Assembly: GCA_934553185.1 (NCBI GenBank)
Contig: CAKTFF010000132.1
Span: 1 to 6,384, forward strand
Reading direction: 5' to 3'
From: an uncultured Devosia sp.
GTDB lineage: Bacteria; Pseudomonadota; Alphaproteobacteria; Rhizobiales; Devosiaceae
Length of the DNA stretch: 6,384 bases
A program made the position numbers and the translations under genes. The notes beneath the pieces were generated by a model, which worked only from the letters and a program-made list of their open reading frames with translations, was not told where the DNA came from and did not search any database. This document shows, in pieces, positions 1-6,272 of this stretch. Positions within the stretch are counted from its first letter, which is position 1, and every line of letters begins with the position of its first letter.

Positions 1-398
1 CTGCCAGCCATGGCGAAGCGCCGGTTGGCGCTGTTGTGGTTGAGGGCGCAACCGTCCTCTCGGCCGAGCGCAACCGGATGAAGGCTTTGGGCGATCCCAC
101 TGCCCATGCCGAGATGCTGGCCATTCGCGCGGCCCTGGCGAAGCGGGGCACTGGACGGCTTGATGGTTGCGACCTCTATGTGACGCTCGAGCCCTGCGCC
201 ATGTGTGCCGGCGCCATCGCGCATGCCCGGCTTCGCCGGGTGTATTTCGCCGCCGAAGACATCAAGGCCGGCGCGGTGGAGAATGGCATCAGGCTGTTCG
301 ATCAGCCCACCTGCCACCATCGCCCTGAAGTGATCGGCGGGCTGGGTGCCACGCGCGCAGAAGCCATGCTGCGAGCCTTCTTCCAGGCGTTGCGTTGA
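1..398 (+). CDS. tadA: tRNA-specific adenosine deaminase TadA, 5'-truncated by the window edge
   Basis: TadA converts adenosine to inosine at wobble position 34 of tRNA-Arg(ACG) in the cytoplasm and belongs to the zinc-dependent cytidine/deoxycytidylate deaminase superfamily. The frame is open from base 3 and reads A-S-H-G-E-A-P-V-G-A-V-V-V, the usual start of the TadA core, so the GTG at 36 is internal and about 15-25 N-terminal residues lie outside the window. The catalytic signatures are both present: H-A-E (zinc-ligand His and proton-shuttle Glu, in PTAHAEMLAIRAA) and P-C-A-M-C with the two zinc-ligand cysteines. The family-typical stretch DIKAGAVENGIRLF and a short helical C terminus follow. 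The TGA at 396-398 ends the gene, 6 bases before the convergent regulator gene ends. No frameshift or missing catalytic residue is visible. A generic nucleoside deaminase is the alternative, but the motif context fits TadA well. Confidence 0.95.
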   Translation, partial: ASHGEAPVGAVVVEGATVLSAERNRMKALGDPTAHAEMLAIRAALAKRGTGRLDGCDLYVTLEPCAMCAGAIAHARLRRVYFAAEDIKAGAVENGIRLFDQPTCHHRPEVIGGLGATRAEAMLRAFFQALR

Positions 399-404
399 GA
401 GCCA

Positions 405-710
405 CTACTCGCCCTCCTCCTCGTCGCCCTGTTCGTTCACATGAATGGCCATCTCGGTGAGGAGATCGCTTACATGGCCATCGGCCAGATGATAGAAGAC
501 CTGCTTGGCCCGGCGCTCGCCGCGCACCAGCCGGGCGCCGCGCAGCAGGCGCAGGTGATGGCTGACCAGCGTCTGCGACAGCCCAAGGCTCTCGGCGATG
601 TCGCCCACCGCCTTCGGGCCGCCAAGGCAGAAAAACAGGATGCGCAGCCGCGTCGGATCGCCAAGCAGGCGGAATGTTTCGGCCAGGATCTGCACATCGC
701 CCTGCGCCAT
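405..710 (-). CDS. ArsR/SmtB-family metal-sensing transcriptional repressor (CzrA/SmtB-like, alpha-5 site)
   Basis: This 101-residue winged-helix protein has the family-typical length. Residues 9-28 (LAETFRLLGDPTRLRILFF) are the canonical N-terminal ArsR helix region. Residues 34-60 hold the helix-turn-helix, with recognition helix SQTLVSHHLRLL at 45-56, and RRAKQVFYHL (67-75) forms the wing. The C-terminal helix carries D77-x-H79-x10-H90-x2-E93, the same spacing as the alpha-5 Zn(II) site of SmtB and CzrA. There is no ELCVCD-type cysteine pair, so an arsenic-type sensor is unlikely. The acidic tail is QGDEEEGE. It lies directly downstream of a CDF exporter, which suggests it represses that operon and itself. 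The ATG at 710 was chosen by convention but has no good ribosome-binding site. A TTG at 728, overlapping the exporter's TGA and preceded by GGGGAG, would add six residues (MSAPSA). The metal (Zn, Co, Ni or Cd) cannot be read from sequence alone. Confidence 0.9.
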   Translation of the reverse strand: MAQGDVQILAETFRLLGDPTRLRILFFCLGGPKAVGDIAESLGLSQTLVSHHLRLLRGARLVRGERRAKQVFYHLADGHVSDLLTEMAIHVNEQGDEEEGE

Positions 711-724
711 GGCTGATGGCGCGC

Positions 725-1696
725 TCAATGCGTATGCTCCCCGCCATGATGATGATGCGCATGCCCCTGGACCTCGGCGAGCGGCTGGCCGAGGCTGCAT
801 TGCGCCGCATGGTCGTTCCAGTCGATCGCTACGGTGGCATGGGTGATGGAGAACTGGGAGCGCAAGGCATGCTCCACCGCATGCACAACCCCGCGCGCCC
901 GCTCGTCGCTGCTGGGCCGCACATGAAGCGTCGCCAGCGTTTGTCCCGAGGTGATCGACCAAACATGAACATGGCTGACGCTGACGAGGTCCGGCACGTT
1001 TTTGCCGAGGTAGTCGGCAATGGCCGCAGGATCTGCGCCCTCCGGCGCCCCTTCAAGCAGGATATGCAGCGACTGCCCCAAGAGCCGCCAGGCACTGCCC
1101 AGGATCAGCAGCGAAACCAGCACCGACAAGATGGGGTCGAGCATTGTCCAGCCGGTGAGCGCTATGCCCACACCGGCTACAACCGCTCCAACTGAACCCA
1201 GAAGATCGCCAAGGACATGGAGGGCTGCGCCGCGCACATTGACATGCTCGCTGTCGCCCCGCGTCAGGATCCAGAACACCAGAAGGTTGACGAGGAGCCC
1301 CGCCACGGCAACCGCGATCATTGGCCCCGCCAGCACGGCTTCGGGCGCCTCGATGCGTTGCCAGGCTTCCCACACGATCCAGACCACGATGGCAAACAGC
1401 GCCACCCCATTGCAGAAGCCGGCAATCACCTCGAACCGGGCATAGCCAAAGGTTCGGCGCTGGTCGGCTACCCGCCTCCCAAAGCGAAATGCTCCATAAG
1501 CGAGAGCCAGGGCCGCCGCATCGGTTAGCATATGCCCGGCATCGACCAGCAGTGCCAACGATCCGGTCAGCAATCCGCCTGCTACCTCGACCAGCATGAA
1601 CGAAAAGATCAGCCAAAACGACAGCAGCACCTTGCGCTCGTTCGCTCCTGACACGGCGGGCGTGTGGCTGTGATCGTGCGCGTGGTCATGCGTCAT
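725..1696 (-). CDS. Cation diffusion facilitator (CDF) Zn/Co/Cd exporter, CzcD/ZitB type
   Basis: This is an inner-membrane antiporter predicted to export divalent metal from the cytoplasm in exchange for protons. It has 323 residues, normal for CzcD/ZitB proteins. A His/Asp-rich N terminus (MTHDHAHDHSH) precedes six hydrophobic segments at about 22-40, 46-68, 90-110, 122-144, 160-181 and 187-203. Helix 2 carries H55-x3-D59 and helix 5 carries H160-x3-D164, the paired metal-site residues; His at both sites is typical of Zn/Cd-selective rather than Fe/Mn-type CDFs. A cytoplasmic ferredoxin-like domain follows, with the family motif SHVHVWSITSG (241-251), and the protein ends in a His-rich tail (HAHHHH...HTH). 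The ATG at 1696 is preferred because GAAGGA lies 6 bases upstream; an in-frame GTG at 1717 lies within the proposed operator. The adjoining ArsR-family gene and the SmtB-like operator support metal-induced expression. CzcD, ZitB and DmeF cannot be told apart here, so no symbol is given. Confidence 0.93.
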   Translation of the reverse strand: MTHDHAHDHSHTPAVSGANERKVLLSFWLIFSFMLVEVAGGLLTGSLALLVDAGHMLTDAAALALAYGAFRFGRRVADQRRTFGYARFEVIAGFCNGVALFAIVVWIVWEAWQRIEAPEAVLAGPMIAVAVAGLLVNLLVFWILTRGDSEHVNVRGAALHVLGDLLGSVGAVVAGVGIALTGWTMLDPILSVLVSLLILGSAWRLLGQSLHILLEGAPEGADPAAIADYLGKNVPDLVSVSHVHVWSITSGQTLATLHVRPSSDERARGVVHAVEHALRSQFSITHATVAIDWNDHAAQCSLGQPLAEVQGHAHHHHGGEHTH

Positions 1697-1702
1697 GGCT
1701 GA

Positions 1703-1708
1703 TCCTTC
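1703..1708 (-). promoter_or_regulatory. Ribosome binding site that fixes the exporter start
   Basis: Read on the - strand, GAAGGA is followed by a 6-base spacer (TCAGCC) and ATG at 1696. This is a near-ideal Shine-Dalgarno arrangement. It argues for the 1696 start over the upstream in-frame GTG at 1717, which overlaps the proposed operator. Confidence 0.75.
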
Positions 1709-1717
1709 ATGGTTCAC

Positions 1718-1740
1718 ATGAACAGATATTCATATGAATG
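1718..1740 (-). promoter_or_regulatory. Probable ArsR/SmtB-family operator upstream of the metal exporter
   Basis: The + strand shows ATGAA (1718-1722), six bases, then TTCAT (1729-1733). This is the TGAA-N6/8-TTCA inverted repeat recognised by SmtB/CzrA-type repressors. A second, perfect 12-bp palindrome (ATTCATATGAAT, 1728-1739) shares the central half-site, so three ATGAA half-sites are packed into 23 bases. The AT-rich block stands out against GC-rich surroundings and covers the -10 and spacer of the proposed promoter, where a bound repressor would block RNA polymerase. The natural ligand is the regulator encoded at 405-710. Binding is inferred, not shown. Confidence 0.72.
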
Positions 1741-1752
1741 AAGAGGCGTCAA
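1723..1752 (-). promoter_or_regulatory. Candidate sigma-70-type promoter for the exporter-regulator operon
   Basis: On the - strand a TTGACG box (1747-1752) matches the -35 consensus at five of six positions. The best -10-like hexamer is TATCTG (1723-1728) at 18-base spacing, which is a weak match. The -35 box begins 8 bases after the patatin-like gene's stop codon. The operator palindromes lie between the two boxes and over the -10. The -35 is convincing, but the exact -10 and transcription start are uncertain. Confidence 0.5.
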
Positions 1753-1759
1753 GCTGTGA

Positions 1760-2632
1760 TCAACCCACGCCGAGCACGGGCACCTTTCCCGCCAGATAGG
1801 CTTCGATCTTGCTGGCCAGAATGCGCTTGAACCGTTCTTTTTCGCTGTCACCGCATTGGAGGATCTCGCGTACCCGCCAGAATTCGAGCGCACCGAAGGC
1901 GGTGACATGGGGGCGGATATAGATGTCGGGTGGATAGGCGGCCATCATGTGGGCGGTCAGCGAATGCATCATGATCTGCGCCGAACCGAACCACATATCG
2001 ATGGGCTTGTGATCGGTCTTGCCGATGCCTTCGGACGGGTCGCCATTGACGTCTATGCCGATCAGAAAATCGGTATCGATATCGGCCTGGTCGAGCGGCA
2101 GCGGATTGACCACCCCGCCATCCACCAGGATGTGATTTTGGTAAACCACCGGCTTGAAGAGGCTCGGTATGGCGATGGAGCCGGCGATCGCCGGGCGCAG
2201 GAGACCTGAATTGAACACGACCTGGTGCCAGGACTGGTAGTCGGTCGCCACCACATAAAGTGGAATGCGCAGGTCCTTGAACTCGCGCGGGAAGTCGAGC
2301 GGCGCAAAGGCATCCACGATGCTGGCTGCGTCGAGCTGCATGGAGATCCCGTTCCGCAGCAGTCCGCCAAAGCCGCGAACCTGCGCCGCCCACAACTTGG
2401 TGGCGATGGTGCGCATGGTGCCCAGCACGGCGAAAGAATGTTCGCGCAGTTCCTTGCCCGTCATTCCCGCCGCCCAGCCTGCTCCGATCAGGGCGCCGAT
2501 CGAGGTCCCGGCCACCACCGCCGGCTTGAGCCCCAGCTCGTCCATGGCTTCGATATAGGGAATATGGGTCAAGCCGCGCGCCGAACCGCCGCCCAGCGCA
2601 ACGCCGATCCGTGGTCCTGTGCTTGTGCTCAT
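1760..2632 (-). CDS. Patatin-like phospholipase family protein (RssA-type)
   Basis: This 290-residue protein is a predicted lipid acyl hydrolase using a Ser-Asp dyad. The oxyanion-hole loop is GGGSARG at 14-20, the nucleophile elbow is G42-T-S44-I-G46 (GxSxG), and the catalytic aspartate is D171 in the DGG motif (DGGVVNPLPL). The conserved segment GSIAIPSLFKPV (151-162) precedes the Asp. All catalytic elements are intact. There is no signal peptide or clear membrane helix, so it is probably cytoplasmic or peripheral to the membrane. It resembles the bacterial RssA/YchK group in size and layout. Its substrate is unknown, and lipase, phospholipase or esterase activity cannot be separated by sequence. 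The ATG at 2632 has only a weak AGGG upstream. It lies 61 bases downstream of purD on the same strand with no clear terminator between, so co-transcription is likely. It ends just before the metal operon promoter; no functional link to metal export is evident. Confidence 0.9.
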   Translation of the reverse strand: MSTSTGPRIGVALGGGSARGLTHIPYIEAMDELGLKPAVVAGTSIGALIGAGWAAGMTGKELREHSFAVLGTMRTIATKLWAAQVRGFGGLLRNGISMQLDAASIVDAFAPLDFPREFKDLRIPLYVVATDYQSWHQVVFNSGLLRPAIAGSIAIPSLFKPVVYQNHILVDGGVVNPLPLDQADIDTDFLIGIDVNGDPSEGIGKTDHKPIDMWFGSAQIMMHSLTAHMMAAYPPDIYIRPHVTAFGALEFWRVREILQCGDSEKERFKRILASKIEAYLAGKVPVLGVG

Positions 2633-2693
2633 GGGTGGCGCCCTGCCGATCAGGCACCCACCTTAGCGCTCGCTGCGGGAGAGCCGAAGCGAA

Positions 2694-3977
2694 TCACTTC
2701 AGCGTGGTGAACCGCCGCCCAAGTTCGCGCCAGCCGATGTCCCGGCGGAAGAAACCATCGGGCCAATGGACGCGATCCACAGCCGCATAGGCCCGCGCCT
2801 GCGCCTGGGCAAGATCATCGCCCAACGCACAGATGTTGAGCACGCGCCCGCCATGGGCGAGGAGGCGCTCGCCATCGCGCCGCGTACCGGCGTGAAACAC
2901 CTGAACCGTCGAGCTGTCGAGTCCGTCAACGCCCGTAATCTCCGAACCGTTTTCGTAGGCGCCGGGATAGCCCTGGGCAGCCATGATCACCGTGAGGGCA
3001 AACTGGTCGCGCCATTGTACGGTCTGTCCGGCCAGCGTGCCGGTCGCCGTGGCATGGAGCAGCGGCAGGAGGTCGCTTTCCATCCGCATCACCAGCACCT
3101 GCGTTTCGGGATCGCCGAACCGCGCATTGTATTCAACCAGCTTGGGACCGTCCGCCGTCAGCATCAGCCCGGCATAGAGCACCCCCTGATAGGGCGTGCC
3201 ACGCGCGGCAAGCCCCCGCACGGTGGGCCATATGATGCGCTCCAGCACATAATCATAGATCGCAGCCGTCATGACCGGGGCGGGAGAATAGGCCCCCATG
3301 CCGCCAGTATTAGGTCCGGTATCGCCGTCAAAAGCGCGCTTGTGATCCTGCGCGGTGGTCAGCGGCAGGATGTTTTCGCCGTCACAAAGCACGAATAGCG
3401 AAACCTCTTCGCCTTCCATGAAGTCTTCGATGACCACCGACGCCCCTGATGCACCGAATGTGCCGGCAAAGCAGTCGATGACGGCCGCCTCGGCTTCCTC
3501 GACGCTGGTGGCGACAGTGACGCCCTTGCCCGCGGCGAGACCATCGGCTTTGACGACGATGGGCGCGCCACGCGCATAAAGGTAGCCCAAGGCGGCCGCT
3601 TCATCGTCGAAACGACGGTAGGCGGCGGTGGGAATCCCCATCTCGTCGCAGAGCGCCTTGGTGAAACTTTTGGAGCCTTCAAGCTGCCCGGCCGCCTTGC
3701 TGGGGCAAAAGCAGGTGATCCCGGCCGCCCGCAGGTCGTCGCCGAGTCCCGCCACCACAGGAGCGTCGGGCCCCACCACCACGAAGTCCACGGCCATGAG
3801 ACGGCAGAAGCTTACAACGGCCGGGTGGTCGGCGATGTCGAGGACGACATTCTCTCCAACCCCAGCGGTGCCCGCATTGCCCGGGGCGATAAACAGGGTG
3901 TGCAGCAGCGGCGATTGGCTGATCTTCCACGCCAGCGCATGTTCGCGCCCGCCCGATCCAATCACCAGAACCCGCAT
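2694..3977 (-). CDS. purD: Phosphoribosylamine-glycine ligase (GAR synthetase)
   Basis: PurD catalyses the second step of de novo purine synthesis in the cytoplasm: phosphoribosylamine plus glycine plus ATP gives glycinamide ribonucleotide. Its 427 residues match the usual length. In order, the N-terminal domain starts MRVLVIGSGGREHALAWK (1-18), then VGPDAP (68-73), the ATP-grasp nucleotide loop KADGLAAGKGV (143-153), GPNTGGMGAYSP (221-232), and the metal/ATP site EYNARFGDPETQ (282-293). The conserved C-terminal HWPDGFFRRDIG is at 404-415 approximately. The ATG at 3977 was chosen because GGGAGG lies 5 bases upstream and the protein then begins exactly at the conserved beta strand; an in-frame ATG at 4031 would add an unlikely proline-rich leader. 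gshA lies 97 bases upstream and the patatin-like gene 61 bases downstream, all in one direction. No purine riboswitch or other leader structure is visible. Confidence 0.97.
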   Translation of the reverse strand: MRVLVIGSGGREHALAWKISQSPLLHTLFIAPGNAGTAGVGENVVLDIADHPAVVSFCRLMAVDFVVVGPDAPVVAGLGDDLRAAGITCFCPSKAAGQLEGSKSFTKALCDEMGIPTAAYRRFDDEAAALGYLYARGAPIVVKADGLAAGKGVTVATSVEEAEAAVIDCFAGTFGASGASVVIEDFMEGEEVSLFVLCDGENILPLTTAQDHKRAFDGDTGPNTGGMGAYSPAPVMTAAIYDYVLERIIWPTVRGLAARGTPYQGVLYAGLMLTADGPKLVEYNARFGDPETQVLVMRMESDLLPLLHATATGTLAGQTVQWRDQFALTVIMAAQGYPGAYENGSEITGVDGLDSSTVQVFHAGTRRDGERLLAHGGRVLNICALGDDLAQAQARAYAAVDRVHWPDGFFRRDIGWRELGRRFTTLK

Positions 3978-3982
3978 CCAAG

Positions 3983-3988
3983 CCTCCC
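3983..3988 (-). promoter_or_regulatory. Strong ribosome binding site for purD
   Basis: On the - strand GGGAGG sits 5 bases (CTTGG) before the ATG at 3977. It settles the start codon in favour of 3977 rather than the in-frame ATG at 4031. Confidence 0.75.
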
Positions 3989-4039
3989 GCGCCATTGGCG
4001 GCGTGATGCACGATGGGGGAGGGGGTGGCAAGGCTTAGT

Positions 4040-4064
4040 TGGTGGCACGAGGTCGTGGCACCAT
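4040..4064. repeat. Imperfect palindrome sharing 19 bp with the repeat upstream of rsmE
   Basis: TGGTGGCACGA (4040-4050) and TCGTGGCACCA (4053-4063) form an 11-bp inverted repeat with one mismatch around GG. Bases 4046-4064 are the exact reverse complement of 6273-6291. The hairpin follows the gshA stop by about 11 bases on the - strand. It could stop or protect the gshA transcript, but no run of T follows it, so a classical intrinsic terminator is not supported. It is best regarded as a copy or remnant of a dispersed palindromic element. Confidence 0.65.
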
Positions 4065-4074
4065 CGTGTTGCCT

Positions 4075-5442
4075 CTACATCTCGGCTTCGGCAAACACCC
4101 GCATGATGTCGCCATTCCACTCGCCGCGGAACTTATCGAGCCAACGTTCGGCCGGCGACTTGGCGAGGCGAATGGTTTCTTCCAGCGGGCGGAGGTGGAT
4201 GGTTTCGTCCTTGCCCGCGCTGTTGCGGCGGTCGCGCCGCACCAGCCCCGCCTCGGCTATGCCAACCGCCTGCGCTGCCAGGTCGTAAAGGTTGGACCGA
4301 TCATGGGGTGTTTCGAGGCCCAGCCGCGGCACGTCGCGACGCATATGCTCGCGCTCTTCGGTGCTCCAGGGTTCGATCAGCTCATAAGCCGCTTCCAGCG
4401 ATACGGGGTCGTAAAGCAGCCCGGTCCAAAAGGCAGAGAGGGCAGTCACCGACTTTTCATCGCCCATGTCGGCGCCGCGCATCTCCAGAAACTGCTTGAG
4501 CCGCACTTCGGGGAAGATGGTGGACAGGTGATCTTCCCAGTCCTTGATCGTGGGCTTTTCACCCGGAAGCTGCGGCAGTTCACCCCGCAGAAAGGCGCGG
4601 AAGCTCTCACCGGCAACATTCACATAAGCGCCGTCCCGGATCACGAAATACATCGGCACATCGAGCGCATAATCGGCATATTGCTCAAAGCCGAACCCCT
4701 CGTCGAAAGCAAAGGGCAGCATGCCGGTGCGGGCCTTGTCGGTATTGAGCCAGATCTGGCTGCGGAAGCTGAGGAAACCACTGTCCTTGCCATCAACAAA
4801 GGGCGAATTGGCAAACAGCGCCGTCGCGACCGGCTGCAGCGCCAGGGACACGCGCAACTTCTTGACCATGTCCGCTTCATCGGAAAAATCGAGATTGGTC
4901 TGCACAGTGCAGGAGCGGAACATCATCGATGTGCCCAGCGTGCCGACCTTTTCCATATACGGCTTCATGATGCCGTAGCGCGACTTGGGCATGGCCGGGA
5001 TCTGCTCGACCGACCAGATAGGGGTCACGCCAAGCCCCAGGAAGTGGATGTCGAGCGGCGCGGCGACGGCCTTGACCACACCCATATGCTCGGCCATCTC
5101 GGCAGCGGTGCCATGAAGGTCTGCCTGCGGTGCGCCTGACAGCTCGAACTGCCCGCCCGGTTCGAGCGAAATGCCGCCAATGGTCTCGTTGCGCAGCCCG
5201 ATCGGGTTGGGGCCGTCGTAAAACGGCTCCCAGCCTGTTGCGTCCTGCACCCCATCCAGCAGCGCGCGAATGCCGTTTGGACCCTCATAGGCCACTGGCC
5301 GCAAGGGATTGGTGTGGAACACATGCTTTTCGTGTTCCGTGCCGATGCGCCATTCGCTTTGTGGCTTGGACCCGCGCGCCATGGCGTCGATCAGGTCCGC
5401 ACGCGATTCGATGGGCGGGGAAGAACTATCGGCACCGGCCAT
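4075..5442 (-). CDS. gshA: Glutamate-cysteine ligase, plant/alphaproteobacterial type
   Basis: This enzyme makes gamma-glutamylcysteine from glutamate, cysteine and ATP, the first and committed step of glutathione synthesis in the cytoplasm. It has 455 residues, matching the plant-type class found in alphaproteobacteria and unlike the enterobacterial GshA. Visible class motifs are RIGTEHEKHVF (32-42), ISLEPGGQFELSGA (91-104; substrate and metal-binding acidic residues), GLGVTPIW (136-143), MPKSRYGIMKPYM (151-163), MMFRSCTVQTNLDF (173-186) and SFRSQIWLNTD (225-235). The ATG at 5442 is chosen because AGAGGA lies 6 bases upstream; an in-frame upstream start at 5508 would add 22 residues without family character. 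rsmE ends 73 bases upstream on the same strand, so read-through is likely, with a possible separate weak promoter. The glutathione synthetase gene gshB is not in the window. Confidence 0.96.
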   Translation of the reverse strand: MAGADSSSPPIESRADLIDAMARGSKPQSEWRIGTEHEKHVFHTNPLRPVAYEGPNGIRALLDGVQDATGWEPFYDGPNPIGLRNETIGGISLEPGGQFELSGAPQADLHGTAAEMAEHMGVVKAVAAPLDIHFLGLGVTPIWSVEQIPAMPKSRYGIMKPYMEKVGTLGTSMMFRSCTVQTNLDFSDEADMVKKLRVSLALQPVATALFANSPFVDGKDSGFLSFRSQIWLNTDKARTGMLPFAFDEGFGFEQYADYALDVPMYFVIRDGAYVNVAGESFRAFLRGELPQLPGEKPTIKDWEDHLSTIFPEVRLKQFLEMRGADMGDEKSVTALSAFWTGLLYDPVSLEAAYELIEPWSTEEREHMRRDVPRLGLETPHDRSNLYDLAAQAVGIAEAGLVRRDRRNSAGKDETIHLRPLEETIRLAKSPAERWLDKFRGEWNGDIMRVFAEAEM

Positions 5443-5448
5443 AAGTGA

Positions 5449-5454
5449 TCCTCT
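5449..5454 (-). promoter_or_regulatory. Ribosome binding site that fixes the gshA start
   Basis: AGAGGA on the - strand lies 6 bases (TCACTT) before the ATG at 5442. This favours a 455-residue protein over the 477-residue reading that begins at 5508. Confidence 0.72.
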
Positions 5455-5480
5455 GACGGTGAGGTGAAAACATCGGCGGG

Positions 5481-5508
5481 AACATAGCGTTGCACCCGGC
5501 GAAAGCAA
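5481..5508 (-). promoter_or_regulatory. Weak candidate promoter between rsmE and gshA
   Basis: On the - strand TTGCTT (5503-5508) and TATGTT (5481-5486) are separated by 16 bases. Each keeps the most important consensus bases (TTG; TA and the final T). This would give gshA a transcript independent of rsmE. The match is modest and could be chance. Confidence 0.27.
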
Positions 5509-5515
5509 TGTTCAT

Positions 5516-6256
5516 TTATCGCCAATCGCCGATGGTGGCTTGAATCACGGCCAGTGCAGCGACGGCAGCAGTATCCGCCCGCAAGATGCGGGGCCCAAGG
5601 CTGATGGGCACGACCGACGGCATGGCATGAAGCCGGGCGCGCTCCTCAGGGGCAAAACCGCCTTCCGGCCCCACCAGCAGGCCCAATGGCCGGTCTCGTA
5701 AACTCGTCAGAACCTCAATAGGCGACGATGAGCTTGTGCCCTCATCGGCAAAGATCAGCGCGCGTTCGGCCGGCCACCCATTTAGCAGCCGCTCAAGGCT
5801 GATCTCCGGTTCCACACGAGGCACGCTCAGCACCTCGCATTGCTCTGCCGCCTCCACCGCATTGGCAACCAGCCGCTCATGCTTGAGTCGGCTGACCTGC
5901 GTGAATCGCGTCAGCACCGGTTGGATGGTGCCGGCGCCCATCTCCACGGCCTTCTGGATCACGTAATCAAGCCGTTCGCTCTTGAGCGGCGCAAAGCCAT
6001 ACCAAAGATCGGACGGGGGCGTTTGTTCGGCAACCTGCTCGACCGGGTCCAAAATTACCGATTTTTTGCTGTCGCTCGCCAGCCGGCACAGCCAGGCGCC
6101 GTGGCGACCGTTAAACAGCACGACTTCGTCGCCTACGTTCTTGCGGAGAACTGCCGCCAGGTACAGCGACTGATCCTTGCCCAGCGTGATCTGCGACCCT
6201 GCCGCAAGATCGGGCGCGACAAACAATCGGGGCAGGGCGGCATGGGTGCGGGGCAT
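5516..6256 (-). CDS. rsmE: 16S rRNA (uracil(1498)-N3)-methyltransferase RsmE
   Basis: RsmE methylates N3 of U1498 in helix 44 of 16S rRNA on the 30S subunit, using S-adenosylmethionine. Its 246 residues match the family. An N-terminal PUA-like RNA-binding region (about 8-75: PRLFVAP ... VLRKNVGDEVVLFNG) is followed by a SPOUT (trefoil-knot) domain. SPOUT signatures are PLKSERLDYVIQKAVEMGAG (90-109), RFTQVS (117-122), EAAEQC (135-140), LLVGPEGGFAPEE (193-205) and ISLGPRILRADTAAVAAL (218-235); the last two build the SAM-binding knot. The ATG at 6256 gives an N terminus matching the family, although the upstream ribosome-binding sequence is weak (GAGA). The TAA ends at 5516, and gshA begins 73 bases further on. 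rsmE next to gshA is an arrangement I recall from alphaproteobacteria. A repeat element occupies the region just before its start. Confidence 0.96.
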   Translation of the reverse strand: MPRTHAALPRLFVAPDLAAGSQITLGKDQSLYLAAVLRKNVGDEVVLFNGRHGAWLCRLASDSKKSVILDPVEQVAEQTPPSDLWYGFAPLKSERLDYVIQKAVEMGAGTIQPVLTRFTQVSRLKHERLVANAVEAAEQCEVLSVPRVEPEISLERLLNGWPAERALIFADEGTSSSSPIEVLTSLRDRPLGLLVGPEGGFAPEERARLHAMPSVVPISLGPRILRADTAAVAALAVIQATIGDWR

Positions 6257-6272
6257 GGCATCTCGCGGCGGT

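Noticed and set aside
674..1195. 173-residue + strand frame opposite the CDF exporter
   Set aside because: It is a shadow of the exporter, whose transmembrane and HxxxD motifs are clear on the other strand.
2633..2693. Terminator or promoter between purD and the patatin-like gene
   Set aside because: Only a 4-bp stem (CCTG/CAGG) and no consensus boxes are seen.
4040..4064. Intrinsic terminator of gshA
   Set aside because: The hairpin is real but has a mismatch and a very short loop, and no T-run follows it on the - strand. It is listed as a repeat instead.
4039..5139. 366-residue open frame on the + strand antisense to gshA
   Set aside because: It lies almost wholly opposite gshA, which has full family motifs. 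The frame has no recognisable domain and is explained by GC-rich codon positions.
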